Origin: Pedosphaera sp.
GTDB lineage: Bacteria > Verrucomicrobiota > Verrucomicrobiia > Limisphaerales > UBA9464
NCBI GenBank assembly: GCA_009695405.1
Contig: SIAZ01000067.1
Span: forward strand, 1 to 14,648
DNA: 14,648 bases
Direction: 5' to 3'
How positions within the stretch are numbered: position 1 is the stretch's first letter; each line of letters starts with the position of its first letter. The notes under the pieces were generated by a model. The model did not search any database. It was not told the DNA's origin and was given only the letters and a program-made list of their open reading frames with translations. Made by a program: the position numbers and the translations under genes. This document shows positions 14,449 to 14,648 of this stretch, one piece after another.

Positions 14449-14648
14449 TGGGCCTGCTTCGATAAAACGGACAGAGAAAAGGGAGTTATTGGTTAGTTGT
14501 TTTTGAGTTCGAACTGAGCGGGTGAAAGGCCTCGGAGGGAGGTGTGACGGCGCTGGCGGTTATAGAAGATTTCAATGTAGTCGAAGATTTCGGATCTGGC
14601 GTTGGATCGGCTGGTGAACTTGCCTCGGTAGACCAATTCCAGTTTGAG
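14449..14648 (-). mobile_element. IS3-family insertion sequence, 3' end (partial)
   Basis: The element runs off the right edge and is transcribed leftwards, the same orientation as the element at the left edge. It contains the last 51 codons of a transposase OrfB and 44 bp of 3' end. The terminal sequence on the plus strand reads TGGGCCTGCTTCGATAAAAC, then GGACAG, taken as its inverted repeat. The boundary is set where the glycosyltransferase likeness stops. This end does not closely match the left element's repeat, so they may be different IS3 elements, but IS3 ends of one element can differ and the point is open. Confidence 0.75.
14493..14648 (-). CDS. IS3-family transposase OrfB, C-terminal fragment
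   Basis: The fragment is the end of a DDE (rve-type) integrase-like transposase. The visible 51 residues begin LKLELVYRGKF and continue IFDYIEIFYNRQRRHTSLRG and LSPAQFELKNN. The pattern IFDYIE.FYNRQRRH.SL..LSP..FE is diagnostic of IS3 OrfB C-termini. The LK.ELVY at the start directly follows the position of the third catalytic residue (Glu), which lies just outside the window. The frame is open to the window edge. Confidence 0.88.
   Translation of the reverse strand, partial: LKLELVYRGKFTSRSNARSEIFDYIEIFYNRQRRHTSLRGLSPAQFELKNN

Overview
The window looks like an ordinary stretch of chromosome from a member of the Verrucomicrobiota, or a close relative in the Planctomycetota group. This is inferred from the gene content: a DUF1559-like/H-X9-DG pseudopilin, a DUF5069 protein, a two-domain secreted hydrolase of a kind common in these phyla, and a general lack of Shine-Dalgarno sequences. 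GC content looks moderate. No rRNA, CRISPR array, phage module, defence island or biosynthetic cluster is visible. The only mobile DNA is a fragment of an IS3-type insertion sequence at each edge.

Layout, left to right. 1-147: the 5' end of an IS3-family element (start of orfA, minus strand, plus its terminal inverted repeat). 194-3368: two minus-strand genes, a pseudopilin followed by a large exported alpha/beta-hydrolase. 3534-4557: two minus-strand genes, a class I SAM methyltransferase followed by a small DUF2007-like protein. 4666-4740: tRNA-Val(GAC) on the plus strand. 4931-6583: a tight plus-strand pair of cell-envelope genes (a PF04020 membrane protein and an L,D-transpeptidase). 6683-7067: the decayed remains of a small membrane-protein gene. 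7189-9450: a plus-strand cluster psd-pssA-lysE-like. 9611-9994: nuoA, without the rest of the nuo operon. 10180-13469: three minus-strand genes in transcription order M20 peptidase, GT4 glycosyltransferase, Nudix hydrolase. 13589-13716: a perfect 64-bp tandem duplication that repeats the start codon of the following DUF5069 gene (13699-14160). 14157-14448: the 3' end of a GT2 glycosyltransferase gene, broken by an internal TGA and cut by the second IS3-type element (14449-14648).

How the genes work together. PssA makes phosphatidylserine from CDP-diacylglycerol and serine, and Psd decarboxylates it to phosphatidylethanolamine; their overlapping stop and start suggest translational coupling. 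The L,D-transpeptidase would cross-link peptidoglycan or anchor proteins to it. The remaining genes look like housekeeping or accessory functions without a shared pathway.

I did not find a convincing new biological system. The points most worth a second look are evolutionary: the tandem duplication of a translation start region, two decaying genes, an orphan nuoA followed by a short coupled ORF, and an exported hydrolase whose first domain appears to lack its nucleophile.
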